This document shows, piece after piece, positions 63,920 to 64,000 of a stretch of 64,000 bases of DNA. The notes below the pieces were generated by a model that did no database searches, was not told the origin of the DNA, and worked only from the letters and a program-made list of their open reading frames with translations. The position numbers were made by a program, and so were the translations under genes. Within the stretch, counting starts at the first letter, position 1; every line of letters begins with the position of its first letter. This DNA is from Bos javanicus (taxonomy: Eukaryota > Chordata > Mammalia > Artiodactyla > Bovidae): contig NC_083896.1 in the NCBI RefSeq assembly GCF_032452875.1, positions 3,658,001-3,722,000 on the forward strand. Direction: 5' to 3'.

Positions 63920-64000
63920 AGATGGCAGAAAGTGAAGAGGAATTAAAGAGCCTCTTGATGAAGGTAAAAGAGGAGAGTGAAAAAGCTGGCTTAAAACTCA
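63920..64000 (+). mobile_element. BovB LINE, cut by the window edge
   Basis: Sense codons MAESEEELKSLLMKVKEESE and following, i.e. just after the RT catalytic box. The copy continues beyond position 64000. It lies close to the antisense L1 3' end, as at 22985-23360. Confidence 0.9.

Noticed and set aside
1..64000. CRISPR array, operon, phage, or plasmid features
   Set aside because: The sequence is mammalian in every respect; repeats are interspersed retrotransposons, not regularly spaced direct repeats.

Overview
This is a stretch of nuclear DNA from a ruminant, almost certainly a bovid (cattle, buffalo, sheep or goat; the sequence alone does not let me choose). The diagnosis rests on dense BovB (RTE-type) LINEs, Bov-tA and Bov-A2 SINEs, artiodactyl LINE-1 copies, one CHR-type SINE, and older mammalian repeats (MIR, L2, HAL1/L1M, MLT1, a hAT-type DNA element). 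Family names come from recognition by eye and memory, not from a database search. I found no host protein-coding exon, no functional tRNA or rRNA gene, no CpG island and no CRISPR. The open reading frames longer than about 60 codons that I can explain are pieces of BovB or L1 reverse transcriptase genes, or chance frames across SINEs. The window is best read as intergenic or deep-intronic sequence.

Layout. 1-9.6 kb: an ancient L1 end, a 1-kb BovB tail, several SINEs and MIRs, and a HAL1-like remnant. 9.6-12.8 kb: an old L1 into which a younger, internally inverted (twin-primed) L1 and two SINEs have inserted. 13-17 kb: an L1 3' end, another HAL1-like remnant and AT-rich DNA with little recognisable. 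17.9-20.8 kb: the longest BovB copy, split by a SINE. 21.2-25.6 kb: an inverted mini-BovB, a SINE, an MLT1-type LTR, L2, L1 and BovB fragments, and an old L1-like block split by BovB. 26-34.9 kb: a hAT-type remnant, an L1 with a 16-bp target duplication, a solo LTR carrying a SINE, and two BovB copies. 36.2-44.6 kb: one long antisense L1 (ORF1, ORF2 and part of the 5' UTR) cut by two BovB insertions and a SINE. 45-53.4 kb: SINEs, an L1 3' end, a BovB, an L2 split by an LTR, two further LTRs, and a MIR split by both a BovB and a solo LTR. 53.5-64 kb: SINEs, BovB tails, a decayed 28S rRNA fragment, a CHR SINE, an L1M block split by two SINEs and a BovB, and two longer gene-free stretches without recognisable repeats.

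The elements do not cooperate as a system. What the window offers is a layered insertion record. Direct target-site duplications (TSDs) can be read for many elements, so relative ages can be ordered: MIR, L2, HAL1 and L1M are oldest, then MLT1, then old L1, then BovB, younger L1, LTRs and Bov-tA/Bov-A2 SINEs. I see nothing that amounts to a new biological system. The most distinctive items are the nested twin-primed L1, the chain of BovB insertions in the long L1, the 28S rRNA-derived fragment at 57.6 kb, and the doubly interrupted MIR at 51.6-53.4 kb.
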